From JAEUMD01 sp050250815 (GTDB lineage Bacteria > Pseudomonadota > Alphaproteobacteria > Rhizobiales > Hyphomicrobiaceae), in the NCBI GenBank assembly GCA_050250815.1, contig JBFWNY010000018.1, positions 1-64,000 of the forward strand: a stretch of 64,000 nt of DNA, read 5' to 3'. Of this stretch, positions 18,925 to 26,575 are shown piece after piece. Position 1 is the first letter of the stretch. Each line of letters begins with the position of its first letter. The translations under genes and the position numbers were made by a program. The notes under the pieces were generated by a model, which saw only the letters and a list, made by a program, of their open reading frames with translations, did no database searches and was not told where the DNA came from.

Positions 18925-19722
18925 ATGAAGACGCATCTGCTGCGGTCGACGGCGCTCGCGCTGCTGCTCGGCCTGACGACGGCCTCTGCCTCCACTCCGG
19001 CTTCGGCCGGCCTCTTCGACGTCGTCACCAAACCGATCTCGAAAGCCGTCAAGACGGTTGAAAAGAAGGTCGTCAAGCCCGTCGTCAAGGAAGTCAGCAA
19101 GGCGACCAAGACGGTCGAGAAGAAGGTGATCAAGCCCGTTGTCAAGGAAGTCGGCAAGGTGACCAAGACGGTCGGGAAGAAGGTGATCAAGCCTGTCGTC
19201 AAGGAAGTCGGCAAGGCCACCAAGACGGTCGAGAAGAAGATCATCAAGCCGATCGGCAAGCAGATCGGATCGACGACCCGTACGGTCGACCGGAAGATCA
19301 TCAAGCCGATCGGCAAGGAGGTGAAGACTGTCACCACGCAGCCCATCGGCAGGACGCTGAAGACGCTCGGCCGTACCGGCGAGAAGACATTGCGCACGGT
19401 AGGCAATGGTGTTTCCAAGGCCTACACGGCTGCCGGCGACGTCGCCGAGCGGGTGCCGGTGCTGCGTGAGGCGGCTCCGCTCGCCCGCGATTTCGCCAAG
19501 CAGGTCAAGAAGCGCAAGTCGCAGATAGCCGGCGCGGCCGGTGCAGGTGTCGCGATCATGAGTGGCGGAGCCTCTCACGCCCTCTACACGGCAGGCGGCT
19601 GGGCGTACACGGTTGGCAAGGGCGACGAGGTGCGCAAGGCGGTCAAGCGCGGCAACCTCAAGCAGGTGCGCAACACCGGCAGCGAGGTGTCTCGCACCAT
19701 GAAGGCCTACGGCAAGAACTGA
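18925..19722 (+). CDS. Secreted Lys/Val-rich repeat protein
   Basis: 265 residues. The signal peptide (MKTHLLRSTALALLLGLTTA, cleavage after ASA, residue 28) leads into a strongly basic region. That region consists of 19-residue repeats of the pattern KKVIKPVVKEVGKATKTVE (residues about 48-123, then decaying). Residues 150-265 are less repetitive and include a hydrophobic Ala/Gly segment (IAGAAGAGVAIMSGGASHAL) that could insert into a membrane. The Val/Ile-Lys alternation suggests an amphipathic or filamentous structure; binding to a polyanion such as lipopolysaccharide is possible. It lies 62 nt after the LNPQPLPP gene. I do not recognise the family. Confidence 0.75.
   Translation: MKTHLLRSTALALLLGLTTASASTPASAGLFDVVTKPISKAVKTVEKKVVKPVVKEVSKATKTVEKKVIKPVVKEVGKVTKTVGKKVIKPVVKEVGKATKTVEKKIIKPIGKQIGSTTRTVDRKIIKPIGKEVKTVTTQPIGRTLKTLGRTGEKTLRTVGNGVSKAYTAAGDVAERVPVLREAAPLARDFAKQVKKRKSQIAGAAGAGVAIMSGGASHALYTAGGWAYTVGKGDEVRKAVKRGNLKQVRNTGSEVSRTMKAYGKN
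19066..19293 (+). repeat. 57-bp in-frame tandem repeats (four units)
   Basis: Four successive 57-bp units encode residues 48-66, 67-85, 86-104 and 105-123 of the basic secreted protein; a fifth is partly decayed. The first three are very close at DNA level (AAGCCCGTCGTCAAGGAAGT-type core) and the fourth diverges toward KIIKPIGK. The pattern suggests growth by duplication. Confidence 0.85.
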
Positions 19723-19932
19723 GCGTCAGACGCTGAAACGAATACCGGCAGGCTTGCGCGCGAGCGCAGGCCTGCCGTCGCGTTTTGGGCTACGGGGCTG
19801 GCGGGTGCACTCCAAGTTGAGGTCCGTGATTTTTTTGCGCCGCACCGAACGCGACGACGCGCAAGGCCGACAGATGGGTGGCAGCGGATGTCCCGCTGTC
19901 CAAGCAGTCAACCCACTGTCGGAGATTTGTAG

Positions 19933-20127
19933 ATGAAGAAAGTCGTGACCGCTGCGGCGCTCGCCGCGGCGCTTGCCCTGCCTGGTTCGGTTGCCCAGGC
20001 CGGCCCACTGAAGACCCTCGCCAAAGCCAGCATCCAGTTCAACGCCAAGCTGCTGAAGCGCTCCATCATCGGCAACGCCAAGCTCGCCAAGTGCGCTGTG
20101 AAGGTGGTCTTCAAGAAGCCGTGTTGA
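19933..20127 (+). CDS. Small secreted cationic peptide
   Basis: 64 residues. The signal peptide MKKVVTAAALAAALALPGSV ends near AQA-GP, leaving about 41 residues. These are rich in Lys (KTLAKASIQFNAKLLKRSI) with two Cys, at residues 54 and 64, the latter being the last residue. GGAGATTTG sits 5-10 nt upstream of the ATG. The mature peptide is amphipathic and basic, like many membrane-active peptides, but it could equally be a periplasmic structural or scavenging peptide. No family is recognised. Confidence 0.7.
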   Translation: MKKVVTAAALAAALALPGSVAQAGPLKTLAKASIQFNAKLLKRSIIGNAKLAKCAVKVVFKKPC

Positions 20128-20190
20128 GCCGGACCGCTCCGGCCGCCAGCGTGGGGGCGATCGGGCGGGACGCACGAGGCGTTCCGATAC

Positions 20191-20277
20191 TCAGCCGTAG
20201 ACGACGACGAAGATGCCCGCCGAAACAACGACGAGGCCCATCATAACGATCGTGGTCGATCTCAGGAATTCGATCAT
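20191..20277 (-). CDS. 28-residue single-pass membrane miniprotein
   Basis: MIEFLRSTTIVMMGLVVVSA continuing to VVVYG: one hydrophobic helix with a short charged N-terminus and almost no C-terminal tail. AGGGAG lies 9 nt before the ATG at 20277, a strong ribosome site for such a short frame. It converges with the cationic peptide gene and is divergent from rpoE. Size and layout resemble small regulatory subunits of membrane complexes, but the partner is unknown. Its existence rests on the ribosome site and composition only. Confidence 0.55.
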   Translation of the reverse strand: MIEFLRSTTIVMMGLVVVSAGIFVVVYG

Positions 20278-20488
20278 TGCGCTCACTCCCTCTTGGGAAC
20301 AGCGTTGCGTCGCGACGGCGGCGCTGGGTGCGATCCGTCCAATTCGAGCATGATCTGATGAAGGAACCGTTGGCGCAGTTCCGGACGGGACACGGCGTGA
20401 GCGAGTTCGCAAGCTCTCGGTTAGCAGGACCTTGACAACCGGGGCTTCAGCGCACGGCGACCAGTGCCGAAACCACCCCCCGTCCGGC

Positions 20489-20518
20489 TGATCCACTTCC
20501 CCGCAGGCTGCGTAGCGC
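20489..20518 (+). promoter_or_regulatory. Candidate RpoE (ECF11-type) autoregulatory promoter
   Basis: TGATCC (20489-20494), an 18-nt spacer, then TAGCGC (20513-20518). TGATCC is the -35 element I associate with RpoE-ChrR-controlled promoters in Rhodobacter. The start of transcription would fall near 20525, just ahead of the GGGGGAG ribosome site (20528-20534) and the ATG at 20544. The -10 box is less certain than the -35. Confidence 0.65.
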
Positions 20519-20543
20519 TGATAGAAGTGGGGGAGATTCCGGT

Positions 20544-21161
20544 ATGGTCCCATCGGCGAGTGGCATGCGGGGCATAGCGCTCGGCGCGCGCGCGGTGGGC
20601 AATCGAGCAGGGCCAGTTGGCATGTCGAAACTGCTGGTTCGGGTGGCCGCCGAGCGGGACGCAGCCGCATTCGAGGAGCTGTTCCGCTCCTACGCACCGC
20701 GTCTCAAGTCCTACATGATGCGCCAGGGTGCCGACGCCCTGACGGCGGAGGAGCTTGCTCAGGAGACGCTGTTCACGGTCTGGCGGAAGGCTGCTCTCTA
20801 CTCCGATTCCAAGGGAACGGCCACGACATGGATCTTCACGATTGCGCGCAACCTGCGGATCGACCGGCTACGTCGGGAGGTTGCCTGGCAGGCACTGCCC
20901 GAGGGCCACGATGAGACCGCCTCGGAGGACGTTGCGCCCGACGAGGTTCTTTCCCTTGCGGAGCGCCAGGCCAGGGTGCAGGCGGCGCTTGCCGATTTGC
21001 CGCCGGAGCAGGTGGAGGTGGTGACACTCGCCTACATCGATGGCCTGTCGCACAACGAGATTGCCCAGCGGGTAGGGCTCCCGCTCGGAACGGTGAAGTC
21101 GCGTATGCGGCTCGCCTACCAGAAGCTGCGTGGCGCAGTCGAGGATTTGAACGACCCATGA
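20544..21161 (+). CDS. rpoE: ECF sigma factor RpoE (ChrR-regulated type)
   Basis: 205 residues. Region 2 spans residues about 40-110 (FEELFRSYAPRLKSYM, AEELAQETLFTVWRKA, TWIFTIARNLRIDRLRR). Region 4 spans about 140-198 (LADLPPEQVEVVTLAYI, HNEIAQRVGLPLGTVKSR). It directs RNA polymerase to stress promoters, in this family the response to singlet oxygen or organic peroxides. The ATG at 20544 has a strong GGGGGAG 8 nt upstream; an internal ATG at 20622 would remove 26 residues but has a poorer ribosome site. The stop overlaps the ChrR ATG, so sigma and anti-sigma are translationally coupled. A candidate autoregulated promoter lies at 20489. Confidence 0.92.
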   Translation: MVPSASGMRGIALGARAVGNRAGPVGMSKLLVRVAAERDAAAFEELFRSYAPRLKSYMMRQGADALTAEELAQETLFTVWRKAALYSDSKGTATTWIFTIARNLRIDRLRREVAWQALPEGHDETASEDVAPDEVLSLAERQARVQAALADLPPEQVEVVTLAYIDGLSHNEIAQRVGLPLGTVKSRMRLAYQKLRGAVEDLNDP

Positions 21162-21799
21162 CGATCACGCATCATCCCGATCACGCAACGCTGATGAGCT
21201 TCGCGGCGGGAAGCCTCCCCGAGCCGCTGTCCGCGGTCGTGGCCTCGCACGCTGCGGTTTGCCCGGCTTGCCGCGCCGATATCGCCCTGCTTGAAACGCT
21301 TGGCGGGGCGCTTGTCTCCCGTCTCGAGAATGCGCAGGTGGATCGCGATCCACCGCGACTGGTTCCTGATGCGGTGTCCGAACCCCGCCAGGTCGCGGCC
21401 TCGCGTTCGTCGGCAGAAGTGCCGGCCCCGATCGCGGCAATCGTCGGCACTGATCTCGATGCCGTGCGCTGGAAGCGTCTTGCTCCCGGCATCTGGCATC
21501 ACCGCTTGCCGCTGTCACGGGGAGTGACCGGCGACTTGAGACTGTTCAAAGTCGCACCCGGCCAGACGATGCCCGATCATGGCCACGGCGGCGCTGAGAT
21601 GATGCTCATGCTACGTGGTTCCTATTCCGACTGCTTCGGCACGTTCCGGCCTGGGGACGTCGCTGATCTCGACGAGGACTGCGAGCATCAGCCCGTCTCC
21701 GATCCCGATGTCGGCTGCATCTGCCTGATCGCCGCGGTCGGAAAGGCACGTTACAAGAGCCTGCTCGCCCGTCTTGTTCAACCGTTCACAGGCATTTAA
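21158..21799 (+). CDS. chrR: ChrR-family zinc anti-sigma factor
   Basis: 213 residues. The N-terminal zinc anti-sigma domain (about 1-85) carries His6, His31, Cys35 and Cys38 (HAAVCPAC), which hold zinc and bind RpoE. The C-terminal cupin domain (about 105-200) carries His141, His143, Glu147 and His177, the expected second metal site, plus the Cys187-Ile-Cys189 pair. As I recall, these positions are the same as in Rhodobacter sphaeroides ChrR. ChrR keeps RpoE inactive in the cytoplasm and releases it on singlet oxygen or peroxide stress. The start overlaps the sigma stop (ATGA). Confidence 0.95.
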   Translation: MTITHHPDHATLMSFAAGSLPEPLSAVVASHAAVCPACRADIALLETLGGALVSRLENAQVDRDPPRLVPDAVSEPRQVAASRSSAEVPAPIAAIVGTDLDAVRWKRLAPGIWHHRLPLSRGVTGDLRLFKVAPGQTMPDHGHGGAEMMLMLRGSYSDCFGTFRPGDVADLDEDCEHQPVSDPDVGCICLIAAVGKARYKSLLARLVQPFTGI

Positions 21800-21856
21800 A
21801 CCAACCTCCGGGCCCGCGCTGCATGATGCCGCGCGATAAGCGCGAGGGATGACGGC

Positions 21857-22630
21857 GTGGTCAACGAGAACGGTGTGCGCTGGCGCACGGCCTGGGTCAC
21901 CGGGGCAAGCAGCGGCATAGGCAAGGCGATCGCGCTGGAAATCGCGCGCCGCGGGTGCACTGTTGCGGCGTCCGCGCGCTCGGCCGATACGCTGAACGAA
22001 ATGGCGCGCGACAACGGGCGCATCCTGCCCTTTCCCGTCGATGTGACGGATGCTGCCGCTGTCGCCTCGACGGTGGGGTCCATCATGGACCGCCTCGGTG
22101 GCCCGCCCGATCTCGTGTTCTTCAGCGCGGGAGTCGGCCGCTTCTCGAGCGCGACGCGCTTCGACAGGGCGCTGTTCGAAGAATCGATGCGGGTGAATGT
22201 CGTGGCACTGGGCGATGCGCTGGCGCCGCTGATCCCCCCAATGATCGCGCGTGGGAGCGGCCACATCGCGCTGGTCGCCTCGCTGGCGGGGTACCGTGGC
22301 CTGCCGCGCGCGGTGACCTATGCGCCGAGCAAGGCGGCGGTCATCTCGCTTGCCGAGTGTCTGCGCTTCGACCTGCAACCCAAGGGCATCACGGTGACGA
22401 TGATCAATCCGGGCTATGTCGACACGCCGATGACGCGCAAGAACGATTTCCCCATGCCGTTTCTGATGACGTTGGACAAGGCGACCGGCATCATCCTGCG
22501 GGGCCTTGAGCGCGGCAAGTTCGAGATCCGCTTTCCCTGGCAGATCGGCACGATGGTCGCGCTCGGACGGCTGCTGTCGAACACCAGCTATTACTGGCTG
22601 GTGAAGCGGTCCATGCAGCCGAAGAGATAG
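21857..22630 (+). CDS. Short-chain dehydrogenase/reductase
   Basis: 257 residues with a Rossmann fold: nucleotide motif TGASSGIG near residues 15-22, acidic VDVTD, catalytic Ser in LVASLAG and YAPSK with catalytic Tyr and Lys. The usual NNAG structural motif reads FSAG. Residues 200-257 (MPFLMTLDKATGIILRGLER and a hydrophobic WQIGTMVALGRLL) suggest a membrane-associated C-terminus like lipid-acting SDRs. GTG start at 21857 with GAGGG upstream. It follows chrR by 57 nt with no terminator, so it probably belongs to the RpoE-ChrR operon, where SDRs occur in other alphaproteobacteria. Substrate unknown. Confidence 0.85.
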   Translation: MVNENGVRWRTAWVTGASSGIGKAIALEIARRGCTVAASARSADTLNEMARDNGRILPFPVDVTDAAAVASTVGSIMDRLGGPPDLVFFSAGVGRFSSATRFDRALFEESMRVNVVALGDALAPLIPPMIARGSGHIALVASLAGYRGLPRAVTYAPSKAAVISLAECLRFDLQPKGITVTMINPGYVDTPMTRKNDFPMPFLMTLDKATGIILRGLERGKFEIRFPWQIGTMVALGRLLSNTSYYWLVKRSMQPKR

Positions 22631-22655
22631 GCTTGCGGACGGGCTGTCGCAGCGC

Positions 22656-23510
22656 TCAGGCCGGCGCGCGCTTCACCAACCGGTCGATGGCCATCAAGTC
22701 TGCGAGCAGCGGCTCCAGATCGGACAGCGGCACCATGTTGGGGCCATCGGAGGGCGCGCGATCGGGATTGTCGTGCGTCTCGATGAACAGCCCCGCCACG
22801 CCGACAGCCACCGCCGCGCGGGCGAGCACCGGCACATAGCGCCGATCGCCGCCAGAGCTTGTGCCCTGGCCGCCCGGCTGCTGCACCGAGTGCGTGGCGT
22901 CGAAGATCACTGGTGCTCCCGTCTCGGCCATGATCGGCAGTGCGCGCATGTCGACGACGAGCGTGTTGTAGCCGAACGATGCACCCCGCTCGGTGACGAG
23001 CACGTTGGCGTTGCCCGAGCCGGTCACCTTGGCCACTGCATTGCGCATGTCCCAGGGCGCCAGGAACTGGCCCTTCTTGATCTTTACGACGCGGCCGGTT
23101 TCGGCGGCTGCGATGAGCAGGTCCGTCTGACGGCACAGGAAAGCGGGGATCTGCAGGATATCGACGACCTCGGCGACCCGTGCGCACTGGGCCGCCTCGT
23201 GGACGTCGGTCACGACCGGCAGACCGAGGCTCTCGCGGATCTCGGCGAACACGTCGAGTGCTTTGGCCAGTCCGATGCCGCGCGCGCCCGACAGCGACGT
23301 GCGGTTGGCTTTGTCGAAGCTCGCCTTGAACACCAGCCCGATGCCCAGGCGCCGGGCCATCTCGGAGAGCGCGGTGGCGATTTCGATCGCGTGTGCACGG
23401 CTTTCCATCTGGCACGGGCCGGCGAGCACCGCGAGCGGCGCGTCATTGGCGAAGGTCACTCCGCGAACGGAGACCCGCGTGGCGGGCTTCAATGTCGTCT
23501 GTGCGGTCAT
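22656..23510 (-). CDS. kdsA: 3-deoxy-8-phosphooctulonate synthase (Kdo-8-P synthase)
   Basis: 284 residues. Condenses arabinose 5-phosphate with phosphoenolpyruvate to make Kdo-8-phosphate for the lipopolysaccharide core; cytoplasmic TIM barrel. Family motifs are LAGPCQMESRAHAIEIA (with the metal-ligand Cys found in metal-dependent enzymes), FKASFDKANRTS, VVTDVHE, KKGQFLAPWDM and FDATHSVQQPGG. The ATG at 23510 has AAGG 5 nt upstream; an in-frame codon 15 nt earlier is less well placed. It converges with the SDR gene across 25 nt. Confidence 0.96.
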   Translation of the reverse strand: MTAQTTLKPATRVSVRGVTFANDAPLAVLAGPCQMESRAHAIEIATALSEMARRLGIGLVFKASFDKANRTSLSGARGIGLAKALDVFAEIRESLGLPVVTDVHEAAQCARVAEVVDILQIPAFLCRQTDLLIAAAETGRVVKIKKGQFLAPWDMRNAVAKVTGSGNANVLVTERGASFGYNTLVVDMRALPIMAETGAPVIFDATHSVQQPGGQGTSSGGDRRYVPVLARAAVAVGVAGLFIETHDNPDRAPSDGPNMVPLSDLEPLLADLMAIDRLVKRAPA

Positions 23511-23721
23511 GGCTGCCTTATACATTCGCGCGCCGCGATGCGGGGGTCAAACCGGCTGCCGACGGACAACAACCTGTGAATGAACGCCGGCGGGTTCCGA
23601 CCCAGCGAAGGTTTGCCGCCGCGGTGCGGCTTGGCTTAGGCTCAAGCCACCGTGGCGCGGGAGTGTGTGGACCGGTGGGTCGCCGGACGTTCCGGGTTCA
23701 TCTATCAGCGGAGAACTTGAG

Positions 23722-24615
23722 ATGGTGGGCTGGACGTTCGACCGGGATCGGGCGGCTAGCGGCCGCCTCGACGGCCGGACCGTTGGCAGGAGCGCTCCGA
23801 TCAAGGCGGCCGTGTTCGCGCTGGTCGGCCTATTGCTGTTTTCGGCAAAGCCTCCCTCCGTAGCTGCGGAGGATGCGGTCGATACCGCGCTGGTGATGGC
23901 GGTCGACATCTCCCAATCCGTTGATGAGGCGCGCTACCGTCTGCAGATGGAGGGGATTGCCCAGGCGCTGGAGGACCCTGATGTCGTCCGCGTCATCACC
24001 AGCGGTCCGCGCCACGCCATTCTGTTCACGCTGATCGGCTGGGCGGACCGGGCGCGCGTGCTGCTGCCTTGGACGTGGATCGCCAGCCAGTCGGATGCTG
24101 CCGCCGTCGCACGCATGCTGCGCTCGTTGCCCGCCGTCTCGGGCGAGTACACCTGTCTGGGCCGCATGCTGACCTATCTCGCCGACCAGACGCTGAATCC
24201 TGTCCCGGTGAAAGCCGACAGGGTGGTGGTGGACGTCTCCGGCGATGGTCCCGACAACTGCACATCGACGCTCTACGTCAACAAGGTGCGCGACCGCCTT
24301 GTCGAACAGGGCGCGGTGATCAACGGGCTGCCGATCCTGGAAGACGGCTTGGAGCACGAGATCGAGCGCTGGAACCGCGCTCCGGGATCGACGCAACAGG
24401 AGTTTCCGCTGCCCTCGGACGACGACGCCCGGACGCTTACGCGCTGGTACGAGCGTCACGTCATGGGCGGCGCCGGTGCCTTCGTCATCACTGCCAACGG
24501 CTACGAGGATTTCGCCCGCGCGATCCGGCGCAAGTTCATTCTGGAGATTGCCGGTCCGCGCCCGGTCATGCCGCTGCGCGTCGGTGCAGCGGCCGCAATA
24601 CGCCATGCCCGTTGA
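23722..24615 (+). CDS. DUF1194 VWA-like secreted protein
   Basis: 297 residues. After a charged n-region of about 24 residues there is a signal peptide or anchor (IKAAVFALVGLLLFSAKPPS). The VWA fold follows (residues about 50-260) with an intact metal site DISQSVDEARY, then VVDVSGDGPDNC and FVITANGYEDF. It belongs to DUF1194, common in alphaproteobacteria and of unknown function. GGAGAACTTGAG immediately upstream fixes the start. It is one of four VWA or VWA-like proteins in this window. Located between kdsA (divergent) and the DUF6455 gene (convergent, 11-nt gap). Confidence 0.88.
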   Translation: MVGWTFDRDRAASGRLDGRTVGRSAPIKAAVFALVGLLLFSAKPPSVAAEDAVDTALVMAVDISQSVDEARYRLQMEGIAQALEDPDVVRVITSGPRHAILFTLIGWADRARVLLPWTWIASQSDAAAVARMLRSLPAVSGEYTCLGRMLTYLADQTLNPVPVKADRVVVDVSGDGPDNCTSTLYVNKVRDRLVEQGAVINGLPILEDGLEHEIERWNRAPGSTQQEFPLPSDDDARTLTRWYERHVMGGAGAFVITANGYEDFARAIRRKFILEIAGPRPVMPLRVGAAAAIRHAR

Positions 24616-24626
24616 TGAGGGTTGCT

Positions 24627-24887
24627 TCAGCGCGCCGTCCGGAATTGCTCGAGCAGCGATCTGTTGCTGCAGAAGCGCGGCGGCGGATCGCCCTGGTGTG
24701 AGGGATCGTCCAGCCAGTCCATGCACGCGGTCGGATGCGGACAGGCGAGGCAGTTGAGCGTCGCCTTGTCGATCGTCGCGCCGGCGCCATGTCGGATGAG
24801 CAGGCGCGGGCTAACTCCTGTCCGCGAAATCATATCCTTGAGCCTGCGGGCGCGGCGTTCCACCTGCTCGTACATCGGCCATGCCAT
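24627..24887 (-). CDS. DUF6455-like small Cys protein
   Basis: 86 residues, cytoplasmic. Four Cys (46, 49, 55 and 73 in CLACPHPTAC and PRFCSN) form a likely zinc or iron-sulfur site, as in the DUF6455 family. The ATG at 24887 has a perfect AGGAGG 5 nt upstream, predicting high translation. The 240 nt upstream, to the beta-grasp gene stop, hold no clear terminator, so it may be the distal gene of that operon or have its own promoter. Function unknown. Confidence 0.75.
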   Translation of the reverse strand: MAWPMYEQVERRARRLKDMISRTGVSPRLLIRHGAGATIDKATLNCLACPHPTACMDWLDDPSHQGDPPPRFCSNRSLLEQFRTAR

Positions 24888-25129
24888 GGGTACCTCCTGC
24901 CGGCGCCCTCGCGCCGTGCACGACCGGATTTTTTTGTGACGGGCTTCTTCCGCCGGTCGCTGGCAAGAGCCTCAACCGGGTTCCGCCGCCGGAGATTGAC
25001 TTTGCTCAAGTGAGGCGCATCCAAGGTGCGGCGCGGTCGAAATGTCGCACGATAACAAGAGCTTAATGTTCAAGCATCGCAATGTCCGCATGTATCGAGT
25101 GGAGATTTGTCCGGGACGCGGCGCACAGC

Positions 25130-25480
25130 TCAAACGACAGGCGCGCCGTAGCCATAGCTGTAGGGCACGGGGCCCGAGAACGCGATCACGTCGCCGTCCT
25201 GCACAGCCACCTCGCCATTGACGTTGCCGCTTTGGTAGAGGCCGGGCGTGATGTCGCGGCCGTTGCGCAGCACGAGAAAGATCTCGGCCATTGGCAGGCC
25301 GAAGCGCGCGATCAGATCGGCGATGGTGGTTCCGGCGCGAACTTCGATACGGCGGGAAAGTCCGTCGACGCCGCTGTACTTGGCGAGGCTGTTGAAGAAC
25401 CGCGCCTCGATGGTGAGAACCGTGTCGGCTGCGTTGTGGCCGATGCCCGGCGCTGTCGTCGGCTCGAGGGTCTTGCTCAT
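25130..25480 (-). CDS. MoaD/ThiS-like beta-grasp protein lacking a C-terminal Gly-Gly
   Basis: 116 residues. The N-terminal 22 residues are disordered (MSKTLEPTTAPGIGHN). The rest matches the beta-grasp sulfur-carrier fold (VLTIEARFFNSLAKYSG, RAGTTIADLIARFGLP, GEVAVQDGDVIAFSGPVP). True MoaD and ThiS proteins end in Gly-Gly, the site of thiocarboxylation; this one ends in YSYGYGAPVV, so classical sulfur transfer is unlikely. The ATG at 25480 is chosen because the fold begins shortly after it. It is the third gene on this strand after the ATP-grasp fusion and the transglutaminase, 173 nt downstream of the latter. Fold confidence is good; role unknown. Confidence 0.75.
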   Translation of the reverse strand: MSKTLEPTTAPGIGHNAADTVLTIEARFFNSLAKYSGVDGLSRRIEVRAGTTIADLIARFGLPMAEIFLVLRNGRDITPGLYQSGNVNGEVAVQDGDVIAFSGPVPYSYGYGAPVV

Positions 25481-25653
25481 GATTGGCTCCGCGCGATGGC
25501 GCCGCCGCAAAATACGGGTCGCCGCCAAGTCCTGTCCGATCGGCGCGCATGCTAGGCGCTCGCGCAAAAGCCGCTCTTGACTTGGCTCACGCGACCGGCA
25601 GGTCCGGCGTTGCCATTTGGTACATGGCGAGGTGGAGCCGATCGTTGCGTGGC

Positions 25654-26529
25654 CTACGTGACCTGATCGACGTCGACAGCCACCGTCACGTTGTGCTCGG
25701 CGCCGCCCAGGATGATGCCCGAGATCGGGTTGACGTCGTCGTAGTCGCGCCCGATCGCAAAGGCGATGTGCTCGTCCACGGGCATGATGCCGTTGGTCGG
25801 ATCGAAATCGACCCATCCGGTCCCCGGCACGTTGATGGCGATCCAGGCATGCGAAGCGTCCGCGCCGCGCAGCTTGGGTTGGCCCGGTGGCGGTCGCGTC
25901 AGCAGGTATCCGCTGACGTACCGGGCCGGTATCTTCGCCGCCCGGAGGCCCGCCAGAGCCAGATGCGAAAAATCCTGGCAGACGCCCCGCCTCAGCCGCA
26001 TCACCTCGTCGACCGGCGTCGAAACATCGGTGGCGGTCGCATCGAACCGGAAGTCACGATAGATGCGGCGCGTGAGATCGAGCACCGCCGACAGTATGGG
26101 GCGGCCCGGCGTCAGCGATTGGGCCACGTAGTCGGCAACGACGCGGCTCGGCGGCGTCAGACGCGAGTGACAGGCGAAGGCGATGGTGTCGAGATCGATG
26201 GGCGGGGCAGCCCGCTCCACCCAATCGCTCACGAACTCCCAGGGCGGGCTCTGCTCGGGCGGGGGATAGGATCCGCCGGTCACCTCGACGACGGTCGATG
26301 CGTGCACCGAGAACACCTCGTGCTGCCGGTCGATTTCCAGCCGCACGAGCGGGTTGCCGAAGGTGTCGATGCTGTCGTGGCGGATGCTGGGCGCCGGCTC
26401 AATCAGCAGCGCATGGCTCAGGATCGTCTGGCCCTCTATCGGGCGCGGCGACAGGTGAAGGCATTGATGTGAATGGGAGACCGGCTGGCCGTACCGGTAT
26501 GTCGTCTTGTGGCTGATGTCGTACTTCAT
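25654..26529 (-). CDS. Transglutaminase-like cysteine peptidase family protein
   Basis: 291 residues, no signal peptide. The N-terminal beta-rich domain (MKYDISHKTTYRYGQPVSHS, LHLSPRP) is typical of bacterial transglutaminase N-terminal regions. The catalytic core has Cys184 (RRGVCQDFSH), His227 (ASHAW) and Asp243 (DFDPTN). Such proteins can hydrolyse or form amide bonds. It lies 46 nt downstream of the ATP-grasp/alpha-E gene, the standard arrangement of a widespread cassette predicted, from comparative genomics, to make or attach peptides. The cognate substrate is unknown. Confidence 0.92.
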   Translation of the reverse strand: MKYDISHKTTYRYGQPVSHSHQCLHLSPRPIEGQTILSHALLIEPAPSIRHDSIDTFGNPLVRLEIDRQHEVFSVHASTVVEVTGGSYPPPEQSPPWEFVSDWVERAAPPIDLDTIAFACHSRLTPPSRVVADYVAQSLTPGRPILSAVLDLTRRIYRDFRFDATATDVSTPVDEVMRLRRGVCQDFSHLALAGLRAAKIPARYVSGYLLTRPPPGQPKLRGADASHAWIAINVPGTGWVDFDPTNGIMPVDEHIAFAIGRDYDDVNPISGIILGGAEHNVTVAVDVDQVT

Positions 26530-26575
26530 GGGCGTTACTCGTGCCGTCCGGTGGCACGCGGCTCCTGAAACGGGA

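Noticed and set aside
25130..25480. Functional MoaD or ThiS for molybdopterin or thiamine
   Set aside because: No terminal Gly-Gly and no moaE, moeB, thiF or thiG gene nearby.
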